A stretch of DNA of 64,000 bases from Ignavibacteria bacterium (GCA_016716125.1 JADJWZ010000041.1:124001-188000), one strand, 5' to 3'; positions 21,528 through 31,693 are shown, counted from the first letter of the stretch. Notes: generated by a model not told the origin, from the letters alone. Numbers and translations: made by a program.

Positions 21528-22574
21528 ATGTATAAAATTATATATGTATTAATTCTCACCCTGGCTATTATCTCCTGCGGTAAAAAAGAAGTTTCCATGA
21601 ATAAACCCGGCGGTCAGATCAACGGCGCAGGCGCTACTTTTCCTTATCCGATTTATTCGAAATGGTTTAATGAATATGCTAAAATAAATAAAGATGCAAA
21701 GATAAATTATCAGTCGATCGGCAGCGGCGGCGGTGTGAAGCAAATAACGGAAGGCACTGTGGATTTCGGAGCTTCAGATAGTCCGATGAGTGATGAGGAA
21801 ATTCAAAAAGCGAATACAAAAAACAACAATAAAATCATACATATCCCCACTGTGATCGGCTCAGTAGTAGTTACTTATAATCTCCCGGGGATTGCAGAAA
21901 GTATAAATCTCACAGGTGAGATAGTTTCTAAAATTTATATGGGTGAAATAAAAAAATGGAATGATCCGAAGATAAAAGCGGAAAACCCTAATATAAATTT
22001 TCCCGACAAAGATATTATAGTTTGCTCCAGAACTGACGGAAGCGGCACAACTTATGTCTTTACTGATTACCTCGGAAAAGCCGACCCTGAATGGAAAAGC
22101 AGAATAGGTGTTGCAAAAGATGTAAGATTTCCTGTCGGACAGGGAGGAAAGGGTAATGAAGGAGTAACAGGACTTGTGAAACAGCTTGAGTATTCTATCG
22201 GATATGTTGAGCTTGTATATGCGCTGCAGAATAAGCTGGAATATGCAAGAATAAAAAATGTCGAAGGCGAGTATATTTTACCGACGCTGGAATCTCTGAC
22301 AAATGCTGACAATTCTATTACAGAAATGCCGGATGATATGAGAGTATCAATTACAAATGCAGGAGGCAAAGGTTCTTATCCGATATCAAGTTATACATAT
22401 ATTTTAATTTATGAAAATCAGCCGGATCCTAATATAGGAAAGACACTAAAAGAGTTTCTCGAATGGGCTCTCACCACAGGAGAATCTTACGCGCAGGAAC
22501 TCGGATATGCTCCGCTTCCGAAAAGCGCTACTGAAAAAGCGCTTACAGCTGTTAGAAATATTAAAGTTCAGTAA
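21528..22574 (+). CDS. pstS: Phosphate-binding lipoprotein PstS
   Basis: Periplasmic phosphate receptor of the high-affinity PstSCAB importer. The ATG at 21528 gives a short signal peptide with lipobox AIISC, so the protein is lipid-anchored. Phosphate-loop blocks are visible: GAGATFPYPIYSKWF, YQSIGSGGGVKQITEGTVDF, GASDSPMSDEE, CSRTDGSGTTYVFTDYL. An upstream TTG at 21501 would extend the N-terminus ahead of the signal and is less likely. It is the first gene of the pst cluster, with pstC, pstA and pstB following on the same strand. Confidence 0.93.
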   Translation: MYKIIYVLILTLAIISCGKKEVSMNKPGGQINGAGATFPYPIYSKWFNEYAKINKDAKINYQSIGSGGGVKQITEGTVDFGASDSPMSDEEIQKANTKNNNKIIHIPTVIGSVVVTYNLPGIAESINLTGEIVSKIYMGEIKKWNDPKIKAENPNINFPDKDIIVCSRTDGSGTTYVFTDYLGKADPEWKSRIGVAKDVRFPVGQGGKGNEGVTGLVKQLEYSIGYVELVYALQNKLEYARIKNVEGEYILPTLESLTNADNSITEMPDDMRVSITNAGGKGSYPISSYTYILIYENQPDPNIGKTLKEFLEWALTTGESYAQELGYAPLPKSATEKALTAVRNIKVQ

Positions 22575-22578
22575 GTAA

Positions 22579-23535
22579 TTTGTAAAATTTAAATTTCATC
22601 TTACGGAAAAATCATCTGTTGAAATAAAAAGCAAAAAAAAGCTCGGTGATATTTTTTTTGAAAATCTAACGCTGATCTTTGCTTTAAGTATTATCGGTCT
22701 TGTGATCTTTATGATCTATGAGATGTATGTGGATTCTTCCGCAAGTATAGAAAAATTCGGATTCGGATTTATTTTTTCATCTCATTGGGAACCTGTCAAG
22801 GAAGAATTCGGCGCGCTCACATTTATTTACGGAACCATTGTTTCGTCTTTCATGGCGCTTCTAATGTCTCTCCCAATAAGCATTGGAGTTGCAATATTTT
22901 TATCAGAGCTGGTACATAAATCAGTCAGGACGTCTCTTAGTTTTCTCGTTGAAATACTTGCAGCAATTCCCAGTATTATTTACGGGTTCTGGGGAATATT
23001 TGTCCTTGCGCCTTTTATGAGAACTACGATTCAGCCTTTCCTTCAGTCTGTATTCGGTTTTCTTCCTTTCTTTCAGGGTACAATGTACGGAACAGGACTT
23101 CTTACTGCATCAATCATTCTTGCAATTATGATCACGCCAATTATTACAGCAATCACGCGGGATGTTCTGAAGGCAATACCTGTAGCGCAGAAAGAAGCGG
23201 CTTATGCTCTCGGAGCAACAAGATGGGAAGGCATAAAAATGGCTCTGCTCAATGCGCGCAGCGGAATTCTCGGCGGAGCAGTCCTTGGACTGGGAAGGGC
23301 AATTGGAGAGACGATGGCAGTTACAATGGTTATTGGAAATAAAGCGCAGATCATGGCTTCATTTTTTGAACCTGCCTATACAATGGCATCAGTCATTGCA
23401 AATGAATTTGCAGAAGCATCCGGTGAAATGCAGATAAGCGCATTGATAGAAATAGGACTGATATTATTTGGTGTAACCTTTATAGTGAATTCCATGGCAA
23501 GGTTATTAATTTATAGTGTAACAAGAAATGCGTAA
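22579..23535 (+). CDS. pstC: Phosphate ABC transporter permease PstC
   Basis: Inner-membrane permease subunit of the Pst importer. After a charged N-terminus (VEIKSKKKLGDIFFENLTL) come about six membrane segments, with the EAA-loop AAYALGATRWEGIKMALL near the C-terminal third and LGLGRAIGETMAVTMVIG. The first in-frame ATG (22702) lies inside the first membrane segment, yet the conserved N-terminus continues upstream to 22579 without an ATG, GTG or TTG. The start is therefore unresolved and a lost base is likely. The stop overlaps pstA (TAATG). Confidence 0.88.
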   Translation, partial: FVKFKFHLTEKSSVEIKSKKKLGDIFFENLTLIFALSIIGLVIFMIYEMYVDSSASIEKFGFGFIFSSHWEPVKEEFGALTFIYGTIVSSFMALLMSLPISIGVAIFLSELVHKSVRTSLSFLVEILAAIPSIIYGFWGIFVLAPFMRTTIQPFLQSVFGFLPFFQGTMYGTGLLTASIILAIMITPIITAITRDVLKAIPVAQKEAAYALGATRWEGIKMALLNARSGILGGAVLGLGRAIGETMAVTMVIGNKAQIMASFFEPAYTMASVIANEFAEASGEMQISALIEIGLILFGVTFIVNSMARLLIYSVTRNA

Positions 23536-24399
23536 TGACTGCTGAAAAAATATTTAAAAACCCAAAGAATCTTAAGAGAAGAAAATTCATAAATACACTT
23601 ATGATATTTCTTTGTTTCGTTTCTGCCGTACTTACCATACTGCCGCTTCTTTATATTTTTATCTACACGACACAGTCCGGGATCTCCGCGCTCAACATTG
23701 ACTTCTTTACGCAGCTTCCAAAGCCTGTAGGAGAAGAAGGCGGAGGAATGGCTAATGCAATTGTCGGCAGCGGAATACTTATTGGTCTTGGCGGACTGAT
23801 CGGAATTCCCATTGGAATAATGAGCGGAATATATATAGCGGAATATTCAAAAGAGTTTCCTTGCAGGAGCAATTAAATTTACAACAGACGTTTTGAGCGG
23901 AGTACCTTCTATAGTAGTCGGCATATTCGCTTACGGAGTTGTAGTGCTCGCTATGCAGAGTTTCAGCGCAATAGCAGGCGGATTCGCTCTCGGGATTTTA
24001 ATGATACCCACTGTAACAAAAATAACCGAAGAGATGCTCAGACTTGTGCCGCATTCATTAAGAGAAGCATCATTGGCTCTCGGAGTGTCGAGATGGAAGA
24101 CAACTGTTAAAGTAGTATTGAAAACAGCTTCTTCAGGAATAATAACCGGAGTTCTGCTTGCAATTGCAAGAGCTGCAGGAGAGACTGCGCCGCTTCTGTT
24201 TACTGCATTCGGTAATTCATTCTGGCAGACCAGTATAGATCAGCCCATTGCGGCATTGCCGCTGCAGATATTCGTATATGCTATTTCTCCTTATGAAGAC
24301 TGGCACAGGCAAGCATGGGCGGGAGCTTTTGTTTTGATATTCATGGTATTCATAGTTAATTTCCTTGTAAGATATGTAACGAGAAATAAATTCGGTTAA
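23535..24399 (+). CDS. pstA: Phosphate ABC transporter permease PstA, frameshifted
   Basis: Second inner-membrane permease of the Pst system. The first piece (23535-23876) has two membrane segments and GGMANAIVGSGILIGLGGL. The frame breaks near 23858: in the neighbouring frame FLAGAIKFTTDVLSGVPSIV joins smoothly to the second piece, which has the EAA loop REASLALGVSRWKTTVKVVL and AIARAAGETAPLLFTAFG. Together they make a normal PstA of about 287 residues. Translation is coupled to pstC by start/stop overlap. A single-base error is more likely than inactivation, since pstB follows intact in content. Confidence 0.88.
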
Positions 24400-24410
24400 T
24401 AATTTTTTTA

Positions 24411-25258
24411 ATGACAGTTGAAAAATTGAATATTAATGATGATATAAATTCTGCGGAATCTGATGCATTAGTTGAATCAGAAGACAACTCAGACGATCAG
24501 GTAAAGCAGAAAAATTCACTTGTAACAAATAATTTATCTGTGTATTTCAGTAAAAGACCTGCCATAATTGATATAAGTGTTAAGATAAAGAAAAATTCAG
24601 TAACTGCTGTAATAGGTCCTTCCGGCTGCGGTAAGTCTACTTTCCTCAGATCGCTGAATATGATGCATGAAATGACTCCAAGCGCCAAAGTATTCGGCGA
24701 AATTTATATTAACGGTGAGAGTATAATGAATTTTAATATGGTGGATCTCAGGAAAAAAGTAGGAATGGTATTTCAAAAGCCGAATCCCTTTCCGACTATG
24801 TCGATCTTTGACAATGTAGTTGCAGGTTTTAAGCTCGACGGTTCAGGGAGAAAAACGATCTGAATGAGATAGTTGAAAAAAATCTGATCAATGCAGGATT
24901 GTGGGATGAAGTGAAAGACCGTTTAAAAACGCCTGCACTAAGTCTGTCAGGAGGACAACAGCAGAGATTATGTATTGCGAGAACCATAGCTGTAAATCCC
25001 GAAATTATTTTAATGGATGAACCTACAAGCGCTCTTGATCCTGTATCATCGTCAAAAATTGAAGAACTATTATATAAACTTAAATCAGAATACACTATCA
25101 TTATCGTTACTCATAATATGCAGCAAGCGGCAAGAGTAAGTGATCAGACTGCATTCTTTTATTTAGGAAAACTGATTGAGATCTCCCGAACAAGAAAAAT
25201 GTTTACCAACCCCAAAGAAAAACTCACAGAGGAATACATTACAGGAAAATTCGGATAA
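24411..25258 (+). CDS. pstB: Phosphate ABC transporter ATPase PstB, frameshifted
   Basis: Cytoplasmic ATPase that powers phosphate import. Motifs are Walker A IGPSGCGKST, VGMVFQKPNPFPTMSIFDNV, signature LSGGQQQRLCIARTIA, Walker B EIILMDEPTSALDP and the switch histidine in VTHNMQQAARVSD. The frame breaks at about 24856: adding one A to the AAAAA run changes GRKTI-stop into GRKNDLNEIVEKNLINAGLW, which joins the second piece (24899-25258) exactly. The N-terminus carries an acidic extension of about 35 residues. No phoU or phoBR gene follows, which is unusual for a pst operon. Confidence 0.92.
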
Positions 25259-25361
25259 ATACAAATTAGATTTAAATTTAAATATATTTTTGATATTTTT
25301 CAGGACGTAACTTTAAATAAACAAATTAATTAACCGGAGTATTTATTTTTCCGGGAAAAAA

Positions 25362-26399
25362 TTGAAACAGAATAATAAAATATATTCATTAATTCTGCCG
25401 GCAGCAGTTTTGTTCGTTTCTATTTCCGGTTTTATCGGAAATTCAGGAAAGAATACTTCATTTTTAAAAAATGAACTGATCAATGAAACAGGCGGCGCAA
25501 GACTTCATATTCAGGGTAGACCGAATATACTGTCTCCTAAAGATCTGTCTTCAGGATTAAAGGATACTGTTTATACAGATAAGGATTGCTGGCTCGAATT
25601 AAGGATCGATAAACAAATGCTGTATCAGCATATGAGGGACGGAAGTGTAAATTCTTATCCTGTTTCAACCGGACAAAAAAACAGTGATCCTACTTCACTG
25701 GAATCAAGACCCGGATTATTTGCCATATTTCATAAAGTCGAACACCATCAGTCGTCACAGTTTAATTCCGCTAATATGTATAATTTTATGCCGTTTAATC
25801 AGGGCATTGGTTTTCATTCCATAGACGGTAAAGCTTATTATTCTTCTCTTGGCGTAAGACCTTCTTCGCACGGATGTATCAGGATGAAACATGATGATGT
25901 AAAAAAACTTTTCAGGGAATGTCCTTTAGGTACTTTAGTGCTTGCAAGCAGAGGTTATTCTGCCAGGACAGTTGCTTTTGCTCCGGATAATTTTGTGAAC
26001 GAAAGAGAATATTCAAAAGATGAAACTAAATTATTGCTTGCTGAAAATCTTTACAATATTTTGAATGGAAATTATTATAAATACAAAAGGGAAAGATTTG
26101 TTGTAAATCCGAAATTTATTCCTGTCTCAGGGATTTATACAAGTTATGATAAAAAAATTCCGGCAAGACAGAATATTCCTAAGACTCATATCAATGTTGT
26201 TATTTTAAAAGATAATCTTAAAGTGAAAGATAATAAGCAAATTCTGATCACTGAAGAAAATGAAAATTTGGATGAAGAAATAGTGGAAGTCAGTACAGAA
26301 GTTTCAGGATTTGAAAATATAGATTCTTCTGAAGATCTTATGAAAAAATATTTTAATAATCCGATCGGCGTCCTGCCATACTTCGGACCAAAGAGATAA
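25362..26399 (+). CDS. Exported L,D-transpeptidase (YkuD domain)
   Basis: A 345-residue protein starting with TTG, with a signal segment (LILPAAVLFVSISGFIG). The catalytic YkuD core lies at about residues 70-185: WLELRIDKQMLYQHM, FAIFHKVEHHQSSQF, GIGFHSIDGKAYYSSLG and the active-site motif SSHGCIRM with His170 and Cys172. Such enzymes form 3-3 peptidoglycan cross-links or attach proteins to peptidoglycan. The C-terminal 140 residues have no recognised domain and end ILPYFGPKR. It follows pstB after 103 bases and may share envelope-stress or phosphate regulation, but no site shows this. Confidence 0.85.
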   Translation: MKQNNKIYSLILPAAVLFVSISGFIGNSGKNTSFLKNELINETGGARLHIQGRPNILSPKDLSSGLKDTVYTDKDCWLELRIDKQMLYQHMRDGSVNSYPVSTGQKNSDPTSLESRPGLFAIFHKVEHHQSSQFNSANMYNFMPFNQGIGFHSIDGKAYYSSLGVRPSSHGCIRMKHDDVKKLFRECPLGTLVLASRGYSARTVAFAPDNFVNEREYSKDETKLLLAENLYNILNGNYYKYKRERFVVNPKFIPVSGIYTSYDKKIPARQNIPKTHINVVILKDNLKVKDNKQILITEENENLDEEIVEVSTEVSGFENIDSSEDLMKKYFNNPIGVLPYFGPKR

Positions 26400-26528
26400 G
26401 TTTTTAAATAAATTAAAATTTTATTTTAAATAACATTTTAATTGTTCTAAAAAAAAATTAAGTTTACGAAAATTCGGAACAAAAAATTTTAAACTCAGTT
26501 TATAAACTCAAATTTATAAACTTTAAAA

Positions 26529-26535
26529 CGGAGGT
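26529..26535 (+). promoter_or_regulatory. Strong ribosome binding site of the tonB-family gene
   Basis: The sequence CGGAGGT ends three bases before the ATG at 26539. It is one of very few recognisable Shine-Dalgarno sequences in the window, most genes having only AT-rich leaders, so this gene may be translated unusually well. Confidence 0.6.
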
Positions 26536-26538
26536 CAT

Positions 26539-27396
26539 ATGTCAAACCATGAAAACATAGATAACAGCAATGAGGTCTTCGAAGAGATCAATAATAAAAT
26601 GAAATACGGAGCACCTGAACTCAAAAAGTTTTATCAAAAGTATGTCACAAGAGGATTAATTATTGCTGTAGTCCTTCACGGATTTTTTATCGGCGGTTAT
26701 GCTCTGGCTATGTACTATGAAAAAGTTAAAGCCGAGCAGGATGAAGCACAGTTAGACCGGATTGTAAATCTTCAGGATCTTGACGTACCACCTCCGATTG
26801 ATGAAATTCCACCGGAACCACCTAAAGACATTGCATTAAAAGATTTATCCGCTCTGACACCGGAGCCGGTTGCAAAAAAAGAGGTTGTCGAAGAAGTTAA
26901 ACTGAAAAGTCAGAAAGAACTTGAAGAAGTAAAACTTCCTGTTGCATCCACCGGAACCGATGATCCAAATCTTGTTAATCCGAATGCAGAGTTTACAGGT
27001 AAAGTAGTGGAAAAGAAAATTGAAGAAAAAGTAGAAAAGAAGGAAGAAAAAAAGAAAGAAATATTTCAGCAGTTTGAAGTAGAAAAAGCTCCTGTTGCTG
27101 TAAATTTAGGATCTGTTAAAGGCTCAATGAGATATCCTGAAATAGCACGTCAGTCAGGTATAGAAGGAAGAGTAGTAGCTAAAGTACTTGTCGGAACTAA
27201 CGGCTCTGTAATTAAAGTAGGCGGGATCAGTGGTCCGGAAGTATTCAGGGATGAAGTTTCAGACAAAGTAATGGGTCTGACCTTTACACCTGCATTACAA
27301 AACGGACAACCTGTTAAATGCTGGGTTAGTGTTCCATTTAGCTTTACATTAAGTTCAAAAGACAAAAGAAGATCTGATGACAGTGATGATGAATAA
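26539..27396 (+). CDS. TonB-family energy transducer
   Basis: A 285-residue inner-membrane-anchored protein. A cytoplasmic N-terminus is followed by one membrane segment (GLIIAVVLHGFFIGGYALAM, about residues 34-53), a proline/glutamate-rich periplasmic spacer (VPPPIDEIPPEPPK, then lysine/glutamate repeats) and a C-terminal TonB domain (MRYPEIARQSGIEGRVVAKV to WVSVPFSFTL, about 198-275). TonB proteins transmit proton-motive force to outer-membrane receptors. ExbB/ExbD are not in the window. The neighbours are a PstS-like lipoprotein and a TPR protein, a grouping I recall from Bacteroidota Exb/TonB operons. Confidence 0.88.
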   Translation: MSNHENIDNSNEVFEEINNKMKYGAPELKKFYQKYVTRGLIIAVVLHGFFIGGYALAMYYEKVKAEQDEAQLDRIVNLQDLDVPPPIDEIPPEPPKDIALKDLSALTPEPVAKKEVVEEVKLKSQKELEEVKLPVASTGTDDPNLVNPNAEFTGKVVEKKIEEKVEKKEEKKKEIFQQFEVEKAPVAVNLGSVKGSMRYPEIARQSGIEGRVVAKVLVGTNGSVIKVGGISGPEVFRDEVSDKVMGLTFTPALQNGQPVKCWVSVPFSFTLSSKDKRRSDDSDDE

Positions 27397-27521
27397 TGCG
27401 TTTCCAATTAAGTTTTTAAATTAATTCAGGTTATTAATTTAATACATGATCCTGAAATAATATAACTCACATTTTTACTTTTCAACTGAAATATTTTCTA
27501 TAATAAAAATTAATAATATAA

Positions 27522-27546
27522 AAGCCTGAATTACTTCAGGCTTGTT
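27522..27546 (+). terminator. Short hairpin terminator
   Basis: AAGCCTGA pairs with TCAGGCTT across a 6-base loop, followed by GTTTTA. It lies 126 bases after the tonB-family stop and immediately before the next start, so it may act as a terminator or attenuator between them. Confidence 0.6.
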
Positions 27547-27560
27547 TTACTTTAAATAAA

Positions 27561-27806
27561 ATGAATGCAGCAGTTATTATAAATTTTGTTACTTCAGCAG
27601 TTACTTTTGTATTTGGTATATTACTTCTCACCGGAATTATATTCCCTGGAGGTGAAAACAGTACAAAGTTAATGCTTGGTATAGTACTGATCATTTACAG
27701 TGTATACAGATTTATCAACTCATATACAAAATTCAAACAGAATAAACTCAGAGAAAACATTGAAAGGCTGGAAACGGAAAGAGATAAATTTTTAGAGGAT
27801 AAATGA
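27561..27806 (+). CDS. Small two-segment membrane protein
   Basis: An 81-residue protein with two predicted membrane segments (VIINFVTSAVTFVFGILLLTG and LMLGIVLIIYSVYRFIN) and a charged C-terminal helix (KQNKLRENIERLETERDKF). I do not recognise a named family. Its stop overlaps the start of the PstS-like lipoprotein gene (ATGA), so the two are translationally coupled and probably work together at the inner membrane. Confidence 0.7.
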   Translation: MNAAVIINFVTSAVTFVFGILLLTGIIFPGGENSTKLMLGIVLIIYSVYRFINSYTKFKQNKLRENIERLETERDKFLEDK

Positions 27807-28765
27807 ACAAACTCAGAACTTTGCTGATTTTAGTATTCATTGTATTTTTATTTAAAGGATGCGATTTAGATGAGATAAAATCAGTTTCGACATCCGGTGA
27901 AATGAAAATTGCAGTTGATGAAAATATAGAACCTCTTATGAAAGCGGAAATTGAGGAATTTCAGAGATTAAATGAGGAAGCAGTTGTGAAAATGATTTCA
28001 GCGCCGACTAATAATGTAATTGCAGATCTGCTGAATAAAGATGTTAAGTTTATTGTTTCCACCAGAAATCTTAATGCTGATGAGAAAGCAATTGCAGAAA
28101 AAAACAAACTTGAGATTACTGATTATCCGATTGCCGTTGACGGAATAGGGTTTATTGTGAATCTGAAAAACCCTGTGTCGAGAGTTACTTCTGAAGATCT
28201 GAAAAAAATACTTAACGGCGAATTCAAAAACTGGACAGATATAATTTCACAGGATGAAGATCAAAATTTAAAATCTAAATCATATTTTAATCCTGCAAAC
28301 AGTAAAGTAAAAGTCTATATTCAGCGAAAAAATTCTTCAACTCATGATTATGTACTTGACAGTATTTTAAAGCAGACACAATATGTAAATTCCGCCGTGA
28401 TCTGCTCAACCTCTTCACAGGTTATAAATTCTGTCAGAGAAAATGAAAATTCCCTCGGAGTAATAAATATGAACTGGCTGTCGACAGGCAATCACGACAC
28501 AATTGATTCTACAGTAAAGCCTCTTAGAGTTTCAAAAATATGGGATAACGGAAGACAGGAGGATTATACTGAGTTTCACCAGGGACTTTTATATAACGGG
28601 ACATATCCTTACCGGAGAACTATATATGCAATTACTTCTGAAGTCGGTATCACGCTTGCTACAGGATTTATAATTTTTTTAACTAAGACAGACGGACAGA
28701 AAATAGTTTTGAAGAACAGTCTGGTTCCTGTAAATCAGCCGATCAGAACTATTCAGATAGATTGA
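27803..28765 (+). CDS. PstS-like substrate-binding lipoprotein
   Basis: A 320-residue lipoprotein (lipobox LFKGC at about residue 22) with a PBP-like domain: SGEMKIAVDENIEPLMKAEI, FIVSTRNLNADEKAIAEKN, DGIGFIVNLKNPVSRVTSED and LKKILNGEFKNWTDI. These are the blocks seen in phosphate-binding-type proteins, though it is clearly different from the PstS at 21.5 kb and lacks the SGSGT phosphate loop. It probably binds a small anion or acts as a signalling receptor. It is coupled to the upstream small membrane gene and followed 38 bases later by a TPR protein. Confidence 0.8.
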   Translation: MNKLRTLLILVFIVFLFKGCDLDEIKSVSTSGEMKIAVDENIEPLMKAEIEEFQRLNEEAVVKMISAPTNNVIADLLNKDVKFIVSTRNLNADEKAIAEKNKLEITDYPIAVDGIGFIVNLKNPVSRVTSEDLKKILNGEFKNWTDIISQDEDQNLKSKSYFNPANSKVKVYIQRKNSSTHDYVLDSILKQTQYVNSAVICSTSSQVINSVRENENSLGVINMNWLSTGNHDTIDSTVKPLRVSKIWDNGRQEDYTEFHQGLLYNGTYPYRRTIYAITSEVGITLATGFIIFLTKTDGQKIVLKNSLVPVNQPIRTIQID

Positions 28766-28803
28766 AGTTAAAGTATTATATTAAATTAAAATAAAAAAAT
28801 AAT

Positions 28804-30239
28804 ATGAACGCTATATTAAAAAAATCTCTGTTGTTTTTATTCTTACTGATAATATCTTCTGATTTATACTCAAAAGGAGATATTGATGACGGAATTAAAG
28901 CGGCGCAGAGAGGAGATTATGTCAAAGCTGTGGAATTATTAAAGAATTCAGTAAAATCTGAAGACAGCTATGATGGATATTACTATTACGGATTAGCTTT
29001 AATGAATACCGGTTCTTTAAAAGAAGCTGAGAAAAATCTTAATCTTGCATTAAAAAAAGATGATGAAGGAATCGGTGCGCTTACCACGATGGGCGATCTT
29101 TACAGTATAAAAAGAGATTATACAAAAGCTGATACTTATTACAAAAGAGCGCTGAAATCAGAACCGGAAAATGTTGACGTTTTACTTGCCCGTGCGAAAA
29201 ATTTTAACAAAGCCGGAAAAGTGGATGATGCTATTACTGCATTAACTCTTGCCACCACTATTTCAAAAGAAAATCCTAAAGTCTATGTTGGTCTCGGAGA
29301 TTCATATTATTACAGAAGAGCGTATAAACCTGCCGTTGATAATTATAATCTTGCTTTGAAAATTGACAAGAATAATGCCGGAGCTTATTATGGTTTAGGA
29401 CAAGTTGAATTTAAGAAGAAAAATTATAATGAGGCTCTTGATTATTATCAGAAATCAATTAGCGCCAATCCCAATTTTGCAGATGCATATCTTGAAAAGG
29501 GGAGACTGCTTTATTTCAATGAAAATTATGACGAGGCTATGAAGTCATTTGAAAAATATTCATCTCTCAAGCCCGGTTCTCTCGATGGTGAAAGCTATAT
29601 TGCAAAAACATTATACGGTCAGAAAAAATATGACGAAGCAATTCTTAAACTTCAGGATGTAATAGACAATAATCCTTCAGAAGACCTTTCTTCGGCTTAT
29701 AAGTACATGGCGTATGTTTATCATGACAAAGAAGAATATGATAAAGCGCTTGATTATTTTTCAAAAGTTGATAAAGATTTTATAGATCTTGAAGATCATA
29801 TCATGCTTGCTAAAATCTATTCAAGTAAAAATGAATTTGGTAAGGCATATGAGAATATTAATCTTGCAATAAGTCATGACAGTCTCGATGACAATAATTA
29901 TTATCAGCTCGGCATAATTCAGTTCAATGAGAAAAAGTATGAGAATCAATAAAAAGTTTTGACAGAGCGATTGAGCTCGGCTCAAGACAGCTTGCAGCTT
30001 ATGTTTATAAAGGTCTTAGTTATTATTCACTTCAAAAATACGAGGACGCTTTAAAATAATTTGACGATGCTAATGCATTAGACAATTCTTATCTGCAGTC
30101 ATGGCTTTGGAAAGCTAGAACTGAAGTTGCGTTGGGAAATTTAGACGCGGCAAGAAACAGTTATCAAAAAGTTCTGGAAATTGAGCCTACAAATACAAGC
30201 GCAAAGGAAGACCTGGAACTGCTTGATAAGAAACAATAG
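28804..30239 (+). CDS. Exported tetratricopeptide-repeat protein, frameshifted
   Basis: A signal peptide (SLLFLFLLIISSDLYS) is followed by at least ten TPR units, for example AVELLKNSVKSEDSYDGYYY, ADTYYKRALKSEPENVDVLL and ALDYYQKSISANPNFADAYL. The uninterrupted frame stops at 29952 (KKYENQ). A one-base shift gives KSFDRAIELGSRQLAAYVYK and further TPRs, with an in-frame TAA near 30057, ending naturally at 30239 (EDLELLDKKQ). TPR arrays are protein-binding scaffolds; here it probably sits in the periplasm and pairs with the TonB/PstS-like products encoded just upstream. Confidence 0.82.
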
Positions 30240-30273
30240 TAAATTTAAATTTAGATTTTAATTAGTTAAATTG

Positions 30274-30299
30274 ATGCGGTCTTTTGACCGCATTTTTTA
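30274..30299 (+). terminator. Rho-independent terminator
   Basis: ATGCGGTC pairs perfectly with GACCGCAT across a TTTT-type loop, followed by six T. It lies 34 bases after the restored stop of the TPR gene and should end the 27.5-30.2 kb transcript. Confidence 0.85.
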
Positions 30300-30311
30300 T
30301 AAAATATTTTG

Positions 30312-31688
30312 ATGGATAAAATAATAAACTATATTGAAAGCAATAAGGATAAATACATTGATGATCTGAAAGTATTTTTGAGAATTCCTTCTGTCAGTAC
30401 AAATCCTGAAAATAAGAATGATGTCAGAGATTGTGCAAATTATGTAGAGGGAGAACTGAAGTCAATAGGTCTGGAAAATGTAACAATTTATGAAACTCCG
30501 GGACATCCCATAGTCTATGGTGACTGGCTAAATGCTGGTGTAGACAAACCCACTATTCTCATATACGGACATTACGACGTGCAGCCGGTAGATCCGCTTA
30601 ATCTCTGGACAGATCCTCCCTTTGAACCGACTGTAAGAGACGGGAATATTTATGCAAGAGGTTCTGCTGATGATAAAGGGCAGGTATTTATACATATGAA
30701 AAGTATAGAAGCGCATCTTTTAAATAATGGAAAACTTCCCGTAAACATAAAATTTTTAATTGAAGGTGAAGAAGAGATCGGAAGCGAGAATCTGGATGAA
30801 TTCATTTCAAAAAATAAGACTTTACTGAAGTGCGATTATGTCGTTGTTTCAGATTCAGCAATGTTTGACTATGACGTTCCTTCTATTTGTTACGGTCTGC
30901 GCGGACTTGCATACATGCAGGTGGAAGTGACAGGACCAAACCGTGATCTTCATTCCGGATCTTTCGGCGGCGCTGTGAATAATCCTATTAATGCTCTTGC
31001 GCATATAATTGTAAACCTTAAAGATGATAAAGGCAAAATTTTGATTGACGGATTTTATGATGATGTACTTAAAATTTCTGAAAAGGAAAGAGAAGAGTTT
31101 AAAAAGCTTCCTTTTAATGAAAAGAAATATATGGAAGATCTTGAGATCAGCGAATTATTCGGTGAGGAAGGATATACAACTCTTGAAAGAGCTTCCGCAA
31201 GACCTACGCTTGATTGTAACGGCATATGGGGCGGATTTCAGGGTGAAGGCGCAAAGACAGTTCTTCCTTCTCATGCAGGCGCAAAAATTTCCATGAGACT
31301 TGTTCCCAATCAGGAACCTGAAAAAATTGAAAAATTATTTACGGATTATGTCAATAAAATTTCTCCGGATTCAGTAAAAGTAAAAGTCATACCGCTGCAC
31401 GGTGGCAAAGGGGCGATCACACCTATCGATTCTCCTGCAATTGACGCAGCAGTCGAAGCGCTTCGTTTAGGTTTCGGTAAAGCTCCCGTATTTACCAGAG
31501 AAGGCGGCTCAATTCCTGTAGTTAATACTTTTCAAACGCTGCTTGAAGCTGATACAATTCTTCTCGGATTCGGACTTCCTGATGAAAATGCGCATTCACC
31601 TGATGAACATTTAAATTTAAGTAATTTTCAGAGAGGCATACTAAGCATTGCTCACTATTTCAATGAATTATCAAAAATTAAAAAATAA
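30312..31688 (+). CDS. M20-family dipeptidase/carboxypeptidase
   Basis: A 458-residue cytosolic zinc peptidase. Metal-binding blocks are ILIYGHYDVQPVDPLNLW (first histidine and aspartate), YARGSADDKGQVFIHM (bridging aspartate), and FLIEGEEEIGSENLDEF (catalytic and ligand glutamates). The dimerisation domain begins near GPNRDLHSGSFGG and the last ligand is in PDENAHSPDEHLNLSNF. It is the dipeptidase/CNDP-like subgroup that trims short peptides. The ATG at 30312 directly follows an in-frame TTG, and I take the ATG. It starts right after the terminator at 30274-30299. Confidence 0.93.
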   Translation: MDKIINYIESNKDKYIDDLKVFLRIPSVSTNPENKNDVRDCANYVEGELKSIGLENVTIYETPGHPIVYGDWLNAGVDKPTILIYGHYDVQPVDPLNLWTDPPFEPTVRDGNIYARGSADDKGQVFIHMKSIEAHLLNNGKLPVNIKFLIEGEEEIGSENLDEFISKNKTLLKCDYVVVSDSAMFDYDVPSICYGLRGLAYMQVEVTGPNRDLHSGSFGGAVNNPINALAHIIVNLKDDKGKILIDGFYDDVLKISEKEREEFKKLPFNEKKYMEDLEISELFGEEGYTTLERASARPTLDCNGIWGGFQGEGAKTVLPSHAGAKISMRLVPNQEPEKIEKLFTDYVNKISPDSVKVKVIPLHGGKGAITPIDSPAIDAAVEALRLGFGKAPVFTREGGSIPVVNTFQTLLEADTILLGFGLPDENAHSPDEHLNLSNFQRGILSIAHYFNELSKIKK

Positions 31689-31693
31689 TTTTA

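Noticed and set aside
24411..25258. Programmed frameshifting in pstB and similar genes
   Set aside because: The break positions fall in ordinary homopolymer runs without slippery-sequence plus stem-loop signals, and the same kind of break occurs in many unrelated genes.
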